From contig JAUXCL010000101.1 of NCBI GenBank assembly GCA_030618905.1, positions 1 to 8,273 of the forward strand: a stretch of 8,273 nucleotides of DNA, written 5' to 3'. Within the stretch, counting starts at the first letter, position 1, and each line of letters opens with the position of its first letter. The stretch is from Bacteroidales bacterium. GTDB lineage: Bacteria > Bacteroidota > Bacteroidia > Bacteroidales > B18-G4. The notes beneath the pieces were generated by a model. It worked only from the letters and a program-made list of their open reading frames with translations, was not told the origin of the DNA and did not search any database. The position numbers were made by a program, and so were the translations under genes. Below, piece by piece: positions 1 to 7,128 of the stretch.

Positions 1-1098
1 AATCGAACCGTTGATTTCTTCAAAGAAAACCCTACCCGGGTTTTCAGCCCCGGCTTCATGTTCAATATACTCCACATAGCCATTTTTAATCCTCACTTCT
101 TCAACAGTAATATCCTTGTCCATTGTTCTTAAAGCCTCATGAGGTAATTTGGGATAATTCGAAAAATCAAAAGGCCTGTGCTTATCTCTGAAAATACTGG
201 CGTGGAGGCCATTGATTTCGATCAAACGTAGGATGGGCTCCTGGATCATTAATAAAGAATCAAAAATTACACCATAAATATTCAGGGAACCCATTCCAAA
301 AGTAAAGCGATCGGTTTGCTTTCCAGCCTCGCGGGCAAACTTATATTTTTCATACAGGGGAATCAGCTGCAGGCTGTCAATAGAGATGGTTGAATCAAAC
401 TTGGTTATGCGTAGCCTGTTATATTTAATCTTATAAAGATCACCGGGAAGCACAACTTCATTATCCCTGATATCAACGTGTATGTCAGCAGCCCGAAACA
501 TGCTTAGTGATGAATCCATGTATACTCCTTTGAAATCGAAAAATATATTTGATGCCGTAAGTAACTTTTGTTGAGTAATGGAATCAATAATGGCAAGCTC
601 AGCATCCAGCAACAAAATATTACCTACCTCCAGGGTGTTGAAAGGATTTTTTCTTGTGGAATCAATCCTGGCTTTATGACTTCTTTCAACAGTATGCTTT
701 GCATTGAACACACTTCCTGATGTCAGTATTCGCCCACGTGGGTTGATCACTTCAATTTTGTTGACTTTATAATTCTTGCTTTTCAATCCCCTGAAAAGGT
801 TGACACCAGAAATCTTTATGGATTCAATATGCACATTCAGCGGCTCATTTCCTGGCTTAACACCAGGCAAGGAATCAAGATTAGATATAAAAGTGATATT
901 TTTCACCTTTATTGTCCGGCTCAATAGCCTGACGCTGATCTTCTCAAAATCAACGATATATCCTTTAGGTGGATGTTTTTTTAAGTAAGCCCTGGCTTCC
1001 GATTCAACAAAGTTGCTTATAAAGATTGAAAGTATGATCATTACAAGGATCAATAAAGCAATTATACTGCCCCCAATCCAAAGAATCCATTTTCTCAT
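1..1098 (-). CDS. AsmA/DUF748-like membrane-anchored protein, N-terminal part (runs off left edge)
   Basis: The minus-strand frame is open from an ATG at 1098 to the window edge with no stop, giving 366 residues and no C-terminus. The start follows an AT-rich gap and leads straight into an uncleaved-looking signal anchor: RKW, then a hydrophobic stretch at about residues 4-28 (ILWIGGSIIALLILVMIILS). The rest should lie in the periplasm. It is rich in short alternating beta-strand patterns, with phrases such as VRLLSRTIKVKNI, VNKIEVINPRGRI and VEEVRIKNGYVEYIEHEAG. That anchor plus repetitive beta strands is typical of AsmA-like/DUF748 proteins. Members of this superfamily form long beta grooves, and several are implicated in moving phospholipids between membranes or in outer-membrane assembly. 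The family call rests on architecture and motif feel; the precise subfamily and substrate are unknown. It is transcribed divergently from the MscS channel gene. Confidence 0.6.
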   Translation of the reverse strand, partial: MRKWILWIGGSIIALLILVMIILSIFISNFVESEARAYLKKHPPKGYIVDFEKISVRLLSRTIKVKNITFISNLDSLPGVKPGNEPLNVHIESIKISGVNLFRGLKSKNYKVNKIEVINPRGRILTSGSVFNAKHTVERSHKARIDSTRKNPFNTLEVGNILLLDAELAIIDSITQQKLLTASNIFFDFKGVYMDSSLSMFRAADIHVDIRDNEVVLPGDLYKIKYNRLRITKFDSTISIDSLQLIPLYEKYKFAREAGKQTDRFTFGMGSLNIYGVIFDSLLMIQEPILRLIEINGLHASIFRDKHRPFDFSNYPKLPHEALRTMDKDITVEEVRIKNGYVEYIEHEAGAENPGRVFFEEINGSI

Positions 1099-1218
1099 AA
1101 ACACATTTTTTTTATAAATATACCATTTTATTTCTTATGGAATTTGTAATGTTTTTACTGTTAATTTATATAGATTTGCAATTTTGATAAATCATTTAAA
1201 CCTCAAATTTTTAAAATT
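1099..1218. promoter_or_regulatory. Divergent promoter region between the AsmA-like gene and mscS
   Basis: This 120-bp AT-rich gap lies between two outward-facing starts, so it must hold promoters for both directions. Plus strand: TAGATTTG at 1171-1178 fits the Bacteroides -7 consensus TAnnTTTG. A TTTG at 1143-1146 could be the -33 box, but the 24-bp spacing is a little long. Minus strand: TATATTTA (read from 1122 to 1115) is a one-mismatch -7 box with no clear -33 partner. No Shine-Dalgarno is evident before either start, which is usual in Bacteroidetes. No operator-like inverted repeat was seen. Confidence 0.45.
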
Positions 1219-2025
1219 ATGGAAGCTTATATGTACAAAGTCGGTGATGTTCTGGAACTCTATGGCCCAAAGGTATTACTTGCCTTGCTTACACTTATTA
1301 TCGGATTTTGGATCATTAAATGGATATCCAAGGTCTTTTTGAAAGTAATGAATAAAAAGCAGGTTGATGATTCCATAAAATCCTTCCTGAAAAGCATGGT
1401 ATCCATCCTCTTAAAAATAATGTTGGTTATTTCCGTCGCCGGGATGGTTGGGATAGAAACCACTTCCTTTATTGCTGTCCTTGGTGCTGCCGGACTGGCT
1501 GTTGGTCTGGCATTATCCGGCACCCTGCAGAACTTTGCAGGCGGTATAATGATCTTGTTATTCAAACCTTTTAAGGTTGGTGATTTTATTGACGCACAGG
1601 GATATATGGGCAGCGTCAGGGAGATACAGATCTTCAACACCATCATGAAAACGCCGGATAACAAAACCATTATTATCCCAAATGGGCAGCTGGCTAACGG
1701 GTCGATGGTAAACTTCTCAACAGAGGAAAAAAGAAGGGTGGATATGACCTTTGGCATCAGCTACGACGATGATATTGACAAAGCAAGGAGTATTATTGAA
1801 GGCCTCATCAAGGTCGATTCCAGGGTGCTGAATGATCCAGCTGAACCATTTATTGCGGTATCTGAACTGGGCGACAGTTCCGTAAACCTTGCCGTCCGTG
1901 TCTGGGCAAATGCTTCAGATTACTGGGGAATATTCTTTGACATGCAGGAAAAAGTGAAAAAGGCCTTTGACAGGGAAGGTGTTTCTATTCCATATCCGCA
2001 GACAGATGTGCATCTGCACCAATAA
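1219..2025 (+). CDS. mscS: Small-conductance mechanosensitive channel, MscS family
   Basis: This 268-residue inner-membrane channel should open under membrane tension and release solutes on hypo-osmotic shock. It has the minimal E. coli MscS layout (286 residues there): TM1 about 15-37, TM2 about 58-79, pore helix TM3 about 83-116, then the cytoplasmic beta and alpha/beta vestibule. The TM3 stretch AVLGAAGLAVGLAL is identical to E. coli MscS. Its L93 and L97 match the gate leucines L105 and L109, and G101 matches the G113 hinge; S100 replaces E. coli Q112. IIIPNGQLANG (151-161), the SYDDDIDKA segment (181-189) and the terminal SIPYPQTDVHL (256-266) are further family hallmarks. The ATG at 1219 was chosen because it follows the AT-rich promoter region; M5 (1231) is an alternative start. 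It may share a transcript with the next gene, 93 bp downstream. Confidence 0.95.
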   Translation: MEAYMYKVGDVLELYGPKVLLALLTLIIGFWIIKWISKVFLKVMNKKQVDDSIKSFLKSMVSILLKIMLVISVAGMVGIETTSFIAVLGAAGLAVGLALSGTLQNFAGGIMILLFKPFKVGDFIDAQGYMGSVREIQIFNTIMKTPDNKTIIIPNGQLANGSMVNFSTEEKRRVDMTFGISYDDDIDKARSIIEGLIKVDSRVLNDPAEPFIAVSELGDSSVNLAVRVWANASDYWGIFFDMQEKVKKAFDREGVSIPYPQTDVHLHQ

Positions 2026-2118
2026 AAACTCATTTATCAGGTATAGCCAGGTCTGCACTGCTACTTTCATGATGCCAGGGGAATATGAGGCAGTATCACA
2101 ACATATTTAATAATTGAC

Positions 2119-2898
2119 ATGGGTCAAATTATCTTCATATCGGCACTTACTGCTTTTCTGTTCATGATATTCTTTTATATCATCTCCCTGCTGCTTAAAA
2201 ACAATGGTATTGTTGATATTGGCTGGGGACTGGGATTTATCACTATTCTCGCCATCCTGCACATCTTTTATCCGGAACTCTACCTTCGCAAGATATTCAT
2301 CACTTTCCTGATCGTTCTTTGGGGCTTTCGTTTGTCTGTGCATATATTCCTGAGGAGTATTGGCAAACCTGAAGATTTCAGGTACGCCCGGATGCGCAAA
2401 AATTGGGGCAAATACGGAATCATCCATGCATTCTTCAGGGTATTCATGCTTCAGGGCTTGCTGATGTTGATTATCGCGCTTCCTATCATGCTGGTTTTCA
2501 ACTCAAACCCATCCAAATTTACACTTTGGGACATGATCGGAGGATTTGTTTTCCTTTTTGGGTTCCTATTCGAGACTATTGGTGATTACCAGTTAACCGA
2601 ATTCAAGAAAAGACCTGAAAATAAGGGTAAAATAATCACTGCCGGACTATGGAAATATACCCGCCATCCCAATTATTTCGGAGAGGCTGTGCTGTGGTGG
2701 GGTATTTTTATCATTGGGATACCCACAAATTATGGATTTATTGGTATCCTCAGTCCGCTCATCACCACCTATCTGCTCATCAATTTTTCCGGAGTTCCCC
2801 TGCTGGAAGAGAAGTACGAAGGACGCCCTGACTGGGAAGAATACAAGAAGAATACACCGATGTTTGTTCCGAAATTTGGAAAAAAAAAGCTTCATTAA
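2119..2898 (+). CDS. DUF1295 / steroid 5-alpha-reductase-fold membrane protein
   Basis: This 259-residue multi-pass membrane protein has hydrophobic segments at about 4-26, 36-51, 57-77, 106-126, 138-154, 189-202 and 206-224. The family signature is GLWKYTRHPNYFGEAVLWWG at about 176-195, the HPNYFGE-type motif shared by DUF1295, steroid 5-alpha reductase and isoprenylcysteine methyltransferase-like proteins. VDIGWG (32-37), GDYQLTEFKK (155-164) and a C-terminal PLLEEKY...WEEY block (227-242) are also typical of DUF1295. In the steroid-reductase relatives the conserved polar residues help bind NADPH, so a reductase acting on a lipid-like substrate is plausible, but no substrate can be named. 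The family is firm; the reaction is inferred. The ATG at 2119 opens directly into the first membrane helix. It lies 93 bp after mscS on the same strand and converges on the small gene at 3005-3457. Confidence 0.85.
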   Translation: MGQIIFISALTAFLFMIFFYIISLLLKNNGIVDIGWGLGFITILAILHIFYPELYLRKIFITFLIVLWGFRLSVHIFLRSIGKPEDFRYARMRKNWGKYGIIHAFFRVFMLQGLLMLIIALPIMLVFNSNPSKFTLWDMIGGFVFLFGFLFETIGDYQLTEFKKRPENKGKIITAGLWKYTRHPNYFGEAVLWWGIFIIGIPTNYGFIGILSPLITTYLLINFSGVPLLEEKYEGRPDWEEYKKNTPMFVPKFGKKKLH

Positions 2899-3004
2899 AG
2901 ATTTGACAACCCTTAAAACTGCTTTAGAAATCGTTGGCGAAATTACCGTTTAGTTGAGTCGATAAAAATTGTTTAATGAACAACTCCGTTTTGTGCGCTA
3001 TTGA
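2899..3004. other. Convergent intergenic gap without a clear terminator
   Basis: This gap of about 106 bp lies between two converging genes, where a bidirectional terminator would be expected. I see only weak structure: a TTGTT-taatg-AACAA hairpin at about 2970-2985 with a 5-bp AT-rich stem, and no GC-rich stem followed by a T-run on either strand. Termination here may depend on Rho or on weak AT-rich structures. Confidence 0.3.
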
Positions 3005-3457
3005 TTAATTGGCTGCAGACTCCAGATACCTGGACCTCAAGTCTTCAAAAGTCTCAAGCCTGGTGTCTGAGTTGTCTTCAATCTTCACGATGACACAGTT
3101 AGCCCCCTCCTTACAACGATTCTCAGGGCCTGAGTACATCTCATTCAACATTGAAAGATCTTCTGTTGATCCGACATGCAATACTTTATGGGTTAGTTTC
3201 TGATTATCCCTAACCCTGTTTGTCAAAACATACACTCCACCGGCTTTCTTAAAGCGACTAAACGATGGAAATGAATAAAAACGGTACTTCTTGCCAGATT
3301 TCCCCTCAAGATATAACATTCTGACTGACTCCATATATATAATATTTGGACTGGTTCTACTAGTTAATACTAAATCTACCGGATTATACCCAGTAAGTAT
3401 CTCATTTATTTCAAAAAGACTTACTACAGGGCATACAATTATTGGCCCGGAACGCAT
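3005..3457 (-). CDS. Small GIY-YIG-like protein, apparently catalytically degenerate; N-terminus uncertain
   Basis: This 150-residue protein is not a well-named family to me. The central part reads YRFYSFPS...GGVYVLTNR (about 58-80), then HKVLHVGSTEDLSML (about 90-104), GANCVIVKIEDN (about 118-129) and a C-terminal RLETFEDLRSRY (about 133-144) ending in AAN. The order GVY, then (Y/H)VGST-DLS, then a terminal acidic helix and Asn resembles the GIY-YIG nuclease fold, especially small Bacteroidetes proteins of the type GVYVIT..YVGQTEDLS..E.DLI..Y.P.CN. By that alignment the second-motif Tyr is His, the helix Arg after DLS is absent, and the metal-binding Glu looks like Phe, so nuclease activity is doubtful. 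The annotated ATG at 3457 may be internal: the frame stays open upstream to a TGA at 3533-3535 and encodes a hydrophobic stretch. The gene is real-looking (family-like motifs over its length), but its function is unknown. Confidence 0.6.
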   Translation of the reverse strand: MRSGPIIVCPVVSLFEINEILTGYNPVDLVLTSRTSPNIIYMESVRMLYLEGKSGKKYRFYSFPSFSRFKKAGGVYVLTNRVRDNQKLTHKVLHVGSTEDLSMLNEMYSGPENRCKEGANCVIVKIEDNSDTRLETFEDLRSRYLESAAN

Positions 3458-3532
3458 CCCCGGGAATATATTAATCAGGATAATAAAGAATGTAAATGAA
3501 AAATCAACCGGGACGCGTAATCCAATAAATTT
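3458..3532 (-). pseudogene. Probable lost N-terminal extension of the GIY-YIG-like gene (candidate one-base indel)
   Basis: The reading frame of the small gene continues upstream of its first ATG for 25 codons with no start codon except a CTG. It encodes a hydrophobic stretch (FSFTFFIILINIF, then PG before the annotated Met). An ATG at 3534-3536 sits just upstream but one base out of frame, and its own frame ends after 10 codons. Removing one A from the AAAA run at 3530-3533 would join the ATG to the main frame and give MKFIGLRVPVDFSFTFFI..., a believable start for a signal peptide or membrane anchor. It could be a true mutation, an assembly or sequencing error in a homopolymer, or coincidence with translation really starting at 3457. 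Confidence 0.4.
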
Positions 3533-3588
3533 TCATAAATATACAAATAATTATTGAATTTAACAAACTAAACTTATTAAGAATTAAT

Positions 3589-3610
3589 ATAACTACGGCC
3601 GTGGTGTTAT
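3589..3610 (-). terminator. Imperfect hairpin 10 bp after the permease stop; possible weak terminator
   Basis: On the minus strand the permease stop (3621-3623) is followed after 10 bases by ATAAC-ACCACGGCCGTA-GTTAT. The outer stem is 5 bp, extendable by 2 bp past a one-base bulge, around a GC-rich core (ACGGCCGT is itself palindromic). A second AT-only hairpin, TATTAA-GAA-TTAATA, follows at about 3575-3589. The downstream bases are AT-rich but lack a proper T-run, so the terminator call is tentative. If it acts, it would separate the exporter transcript from the small gene at 3005-3457. Confidence 0.3.
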
Positions 3611-3620
3611 TATAAGTCGC

Positions 3621-4952
3621 TCAAGACCTGTACGTTATCCATTTCCAAAGTTCTTTATAATTAACTTTCGTGCCATACATCAGAATACCAGTGCGATAGA
3701 TCTTGGCGGCTATCCATGTGGTGCCAATAAAAGAGGCGATGAGCAAGCCAACCGACAGGTAAATATCTAACATAGGGACACCGAAGGGGATCCTGACCAT
3801 CATGACTACCGGTGAAGTTAGTGGAATGATTGAAAACCAGAATGCAATAGGCCCATCCGGGTCCTGAATTACAAATTGAGCCATGATGATCGATAAGATC
3901 AAGGGTATGGTTACCGGCATCATAAACTGCTGTGTATCTGCCTCTGAGTCAACTGCAGAACCGATAGCTGCAAAAAGTGCGGCATACAATAAATATCCTC
4001 CAAGGAAAAAGAACAAAAAAGAAAGGATCATGACTTCAAAATTGATGGAATTTATGACCTCAAACACCATCTTTATCTGATCCTGCTCCTTCTGTTGTTC
4101 AACAAGCTCCGTTTGAGGTAGCAATTGGCTCTCTGTGGGAATCATTTGTTGAACACTTTCTGCAGAGATCTTTTCTGACATCGCAAATTGAAACACGGAT
4201 ACAATAGCAAAGGTTAAGACCACCCAAAGCAGGAATTGGGTCAGCCCGACAAGAGCGATACCGAATATTTTGCCCATCATCAGCTGAAATGGTTTGACCG
4301 ACGAAACAATAACCTCAACAATGCGGCTCGTTTTCTCCTCTATCACGCCACGCATTACCTGGGCGCCGAAAATAAAGATGAACATGTATATGAGGATACC
4401 CGAAAATATACCCAGGGCCATACTGATTTCAGTATAGCTTTTTTCTTCAGCGCCACTCTTATCAATTTTAAAAGTCTCAAGATTGATGCTTGTTTTGATC
4501 GATCGCATGACCTCTTCATCTATACCGGAAGCAGATAGCTTAAGCGACTCCACCTCTTTCTTCATCACATCCTTGATATATCGCTTAATACTAATACTGG
4601 GTTGCTTATCGGAATACAAAATGGCCGTGGAGGGGATGCTCACTTCAGTCATTGGGATATACAGCAATGCATAATCTTTGGCTACCTGCAAATCATTTTT
4701 TGCAGCTTCCAGGTCGGTGACTGTATACTGAAACTTAAGGTTATCGTCACCTGTAAATTTACCGTAAAAGATACCTGTTTCATCCAAAACTACAATAGTT
4801 TTAGCAGATCCATCAGACATCTGTGCAAGATAAACCGGGAGAATAAACACTGAGGCCATGAGGATAGGTCCAAGGATGGTCATTACGATGAATGAACGTT
4901 TCCTGACCCTGCTGAGGTATTCTCTTTTTATGATAAGCAGTATCTTATTCAT
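3621..4952 (-). CDS. ABC-2 family permease, NatB-like exporter membrane subunit
   Basis: This 443-residue inner-membrane subunit pairs with the ATPase gene just upstream. It shows the NatB/ABC-2 layout. A cytoplasmic amphipathic start (KREYLSRVRKRSF, 9-21) leads into TM1 at about 22-44. A large extracytoplasmic domain follows at about 45-175. The other five or so helices lie at about 176-198, 226-254, 306-334, 343-362 and 395-418, with a further hydrophobic stretch near 370-390. The diagnostic cytoplasmic loop GVIEEKTSRIVEVIVSSVKP (202-221) follows the second helix and is typical of NatB-like ABC permeases. A charged, Gln/Glu-rich insert (about 259-295) sits between two helices. The family includes Na+ and drug exporters; the substrate here cannot be read from sequence. 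Its ATG overlaps the ATPase stop as ATGA, and an AAGGA lies about 13 nt upstream, so translation is probably coupled. Confidence 0.93.
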   Translation of the reverse strand: MNKILLIIKREYLSRVRKRSFIVMTILGPILMASVFILPVYLAQMSDGSAKTIVVLDETGIFYGKFTGDDNLKFQYTVTDLEAAKNDLQVAKDYALLYIPMTEVSIPSTAILYSDKQPSISIKRYIKDVMKKEVESLKLSASGIDEEVMRSIKTSINLETFKIDKSGAEEKSYTEISMALGIFSGILIYMFIFIFGAQVMRGVIEEKTSRIVEVIVSSVKPFQLMMGKIFGIALVGLTQFLLWVVLTFAIVSVFQFAMSEKISAESVQQMIPTESQLLPQTELVEQQKEQDQIKMVFEVINSINFEVMILSFLFFFLGGYLLYAALFAAIGSAVDSEADTQQFMMPVTIPLILSIIMAQFVIQDPDGPIAFWFSIIPLTSPVVMMVRIPFGVPMLDIYLSVGLLIASFIGTTWIAAKIYRTGILMYGTKVNYKELWKWITYRS

Positions 4953-5878
4953 CGTCTTTGCTGTTCCTTAACTTTAGCGATAAAAATTTCATTCATTGTA
5001 GGCAGGATCTCGTTGAAAGAATTTAGCGTAAGATGCGGAATCAGGCGCCCAATCAATGCATTGGCTGTACCGGAGCCAGTGATTTGGATACGTGCCTTTT
5101 GTAAATTCTCTTCCTTATCCTCTTCCTGCCCGATCAGCCTGAACGATTCGTTCAGTAAAGCCTGCAATGGGCCGTTAAAATCTCTGTAGGTAACCTCAAA
5201 AGTATTGGATTTATAGGCATTTCTAACATCCCTGACCTTGCCATCAAGAATCTTTCGGGATTGGTCGATCAATGCAATATGATCACAAAGTTCCTCAACT
5301 GAAGCCATATTATGGGTGGAGAATATGACTGTGGCACCATTTTCCTTCAATCGAAAAATCTCATCTTTCAACAAGTTGACATTGATCGGATCAAAGCCAC
5401 TGAAAGGCTCATCGAAGATCAGGAGTTCAGGCTCGTGAACAACAGTGACAATGAATTGTACTTTTTGCTGCATCCCTTTTGAAAGCTCTTCCACCTTGCG
5501 GTTCCACCAGCTCATGATCTCAAACTTCTCGAACCAGTACCTTAGCTTTTTCAGTGCATCTTTCCTGGGAATTCCTTTCAATCGTGCCAGGTAGAGTGCC
5601 TGGTCGCCCACCTTCATCTTCTTATAAAGTCCCCGCTCCTCCGGAAGGTAACCAATCCTGGATACATCATTCCGCTTCATCTTGATGCCTTTAAAACGCA
5701 GCTGGCCCTGGTCAGGTGCCGTGATCTGGTTAATGATCCGGATCAATGTGGTTTTGCCAGCCCCGTTAGGGCCAAGCAAACCAAAAATGCTTTGTTGGGG
5801 AACCGCTATACTTACCTTATCCAGGGCAAGATGATTTGCGAAGTTTTTGACAATTTCCGATGCTTCAAATAATACCAT
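4949..5878 (-). CDS. ABC transporter ATP-binding protein, NatA-like, with C-terminal DUF4162-type domain
   Basis: This 309-residue cytoplasmic ATPase should power the permease it overlaps. All nucleotide-binding motifs are present: Walker A GPNGAGKT (36-43), signature LSKGM (132-136), Walker B LLIFDEP (152-158), D-loop GFD (161-163) and switch histidine H189 in STHN. The Q-loop position reads GYLPEERGLY (76-85), with Glu where most ABC ATPases have Gln; this variant is common in the NatA-like branch and need not mean inactivity. Residues after about 220 form the extra C-terminal domain found in this subfamily (DUF4162-like), ending with the family-typical LPTMNEIFI. The start at 5878 puts the first beta strand at once after the Met. 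It lies 48 bp after dnaJ on the same strand, so it is probably in the grpE-dnaJ transcript. Substrate unknown. Confidence 0.93.
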   Translation of the reverse strand: MVLFEASEIVKNFANHLALDKVSIAVPQQSIFGLLGPNGAGKTTLIRIINQITAPDQGQLRFKGIKMKRNDVSRIGYLPEERGLYKKMKVGDQALYLARLKGIPRKDALKKLRYWFEKFEIMSWWNRKVEELSKGMQQKVQFIVTVVHEPELLIFDEPFSGFDPINVNLLKDEIFRLKENGATVIFSTHNMASVEELCDHIALIDQSRKILDGKVRDVRNAYKSNTFEVTYRDFNGPLQALLNESFRLIGQEEDKEENLQKARIQITGSGTANALIGRLIPHLTLNSFNEILPTMNEIFIAKVKEQQRR

Positions 5879-5926
5879 CAGGACATTAAAAAAATTTCAA
5901 ATTAAATATGAAGCGAAGATAAATGA

Positions 5927-7090
5927 TTACTCAGTAAACTCTCTGATCCTGTCAAAAAAACTTCTGTCCGAGCTGGATGGATTGGGCTTAAAATTCTCTG
6001 AATCAGACAATTCTTCAATAATCTTTTTTTCTTCCCTGGTCAATGCTTTAGGAATCCAGACATTGACATTAACTAAAATATCCCCACGATTATAGGAATG
6101 GACATCAGGCAAACCTTTTCCTTTTAAACGCAATATCTTACCTGACTGCGTACCGGGTTTAATCTTAACCCTGGCCTTACCTTCCACGGTTGGAACTTCT
6201 ATGGTAGTACCGAGGGCAGCATCAGATATACTGATATATTTTTCAAACAACAGGTTACTGCCATCACGAATCAGTTCTTTATGAGGTATTTCTTCAATCA
6301 GGACAATCAGGTCGCCAGGAACGCCATTCCTTGCACCTGCATTTCCTTTACCGGTGACTGAAAGTTGCATGCCATTGGCAACGCCTGGTGGAATTTTAAT
6401 GCTTATTACTTCTTCCCCTTTGACAATACCGTGTCCATGGCATTTATGACATTTTTCTTTGATGATCTTTCCTTCTCCTCCACAGGTGTGGCAGCTTGTC
6501 ACCGTCTGCATTTGGCCAAGAAAGGTATTGGTCACCTGGCTGATCTGGCCGGCACCATTACAGGTATGGCAGGTTGTATAGGAACCTCCATCATGTGATC
6601 CACTACCCCGACAGGTATCACAAGCCACATATTTGTTGACCTTGATCTTCTTTTCAACACCGTTTGCGATTTCCTTCAAAGTGAGTTTCACTTTCACCCG
6701 GAGATTGGAACCTTTGTTTACCCTTCTCCTGGATGGCCTGCCCCCGCCGCTAAAGCCACTGAAAGCACCAAAACTATCCCCGAACGCATTGCCAAAGATA
6801 TCCCCAAACTGGCTGAAGATATCATCCATCGACATACCTCCACTGAAACCATGAGCCCCGCCTTTAAGTCCACCATGACCGTATTGGTCATAGATTTGCT
6901 TTTTCTCAGCGTTACCCAACACTTCATATGCTTCCGCTGCTTCCTTGAATTTGGTTTCAGCATCCGGATTATCCGGATTCTTATCAGGATGGAATTTCAG
7001 GGCCATACGGCGGTATGCCTTCTTGATATCCTGATCACTGGCATTCTTAGGAACATCTAGTATTTCATAATAATCTCTGTTCGTCGTCAT
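5927..7090 (-). CDS. dnaJ: Chaperone protein DnaJ (type I Hsp40)
   Basis: This 387-residue cytosolic co-chaperone delivers unfolded clients to DnaK and stimulates its ATPase. The full type I architecture is visible. The J domain (about 5-70) has the catalytic HPD at 34-36. A Gly/Phe-rich linker (about 71-117) carries two DIF motifs (90-92 and 97-99). The zinc-binding region has four CxxCxGxG-type repeats starting at C157, C174, C200 and C214. The C-terminal beta-sandwich client-binding domains run to about 345. The tail ends DRSFFDRIREF, a style common in Bacteroidetes. Length is normal (E. coli 376). It lies 38 bp after grpE with no room for a strong independent terminator, so the two are almost surely co-transcribed. 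DnaK itself is not in the window. Confidence 0.98.
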   Translation of the reverse strand: MTTNRDYYEILDVPKNASDQDIKKAYRRMALKFHPDKNPDNPDAETKFKEAAEAYEVLGNAEKKQIYDQYGHGGLKGGAHGFSGGMSMDDIFSQFGDIFGNAFGDSFGAFSGFSGGGRPSRRRVNKGSNLRVKVKLTLKEIANGVEKKIKVNKYVACDTCRGSGSHDGGSYTTCHTCNGAGQISQVTNTFLGQMQTVTSCHTCGGEGKIIKEKCHKCHGHGIVKGEEVISIKIPPGVANGMQLSVTGKGNAGARNGVPGDLIVLIEEIPHKELIRDGSNLLFEKYISISDAALGTTIEVPTVEGKARVKIKPGTQSGKILRLKGKGLPDVHSYNRGDILVNVNVWIPKALTREEKKIIEELSDSENFKPNPSSSDRSFFDRIREFTE

Positions 7091-7128
7091 ACAAATTGCA
7101 GTATTTAATTCTTATACCTGATGCCAGT

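Noticed and set aside
776..988. Plus-strand 70-codon frame opposite the AsmA-like gene
   Set aside because: The minus strand is open for 366 codons here with a sensible signal anchor; the plus frame is its shadow.
1260..1757. Long minus-strand open frame of 165 codons opposite the MscS gene
   Set aside because: It lies fully antisense to a clear MscS gene, and its translation has no family-like motifs.
2026..2118. A terminator or small RNA between mscS and the DUF1295 gene
   Set aside because: No stable stem with a T-run and no promoter-like pair could be seen in these 93 bases.
2107..2427. Minus-strand open frame of 106 codons over the start of the DUF1295 gene
   Set aside because: It is antisense to a well-supported membrane protein and encodes a low-complexity polar sequence.
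2403..2953. Several short plus-strand frames within and just past the DUF1295 gene
   Set aside because: They are other-frame readings of the gene; the real frame keeps the RHPNYFGE motif to a normal end, so there is no frameshift to explain.
3458..3620. A mobile-element end or attachment site flanking the small GIY-YIG-like gene
   Set aside because: The AT-rich flank and short inverted repeats are suggestive, but there is no transposase, integrase, tRNA or matching direct repeat on the other side of the gene.
6365..6963. Overlapping frames on both strands across the DnaJ zinc and Gly/Phe regions
   Set aside because: They arise from the repetitive Gly- and Cys-rich codons of dnaJ; the DnaJ frame is complete.
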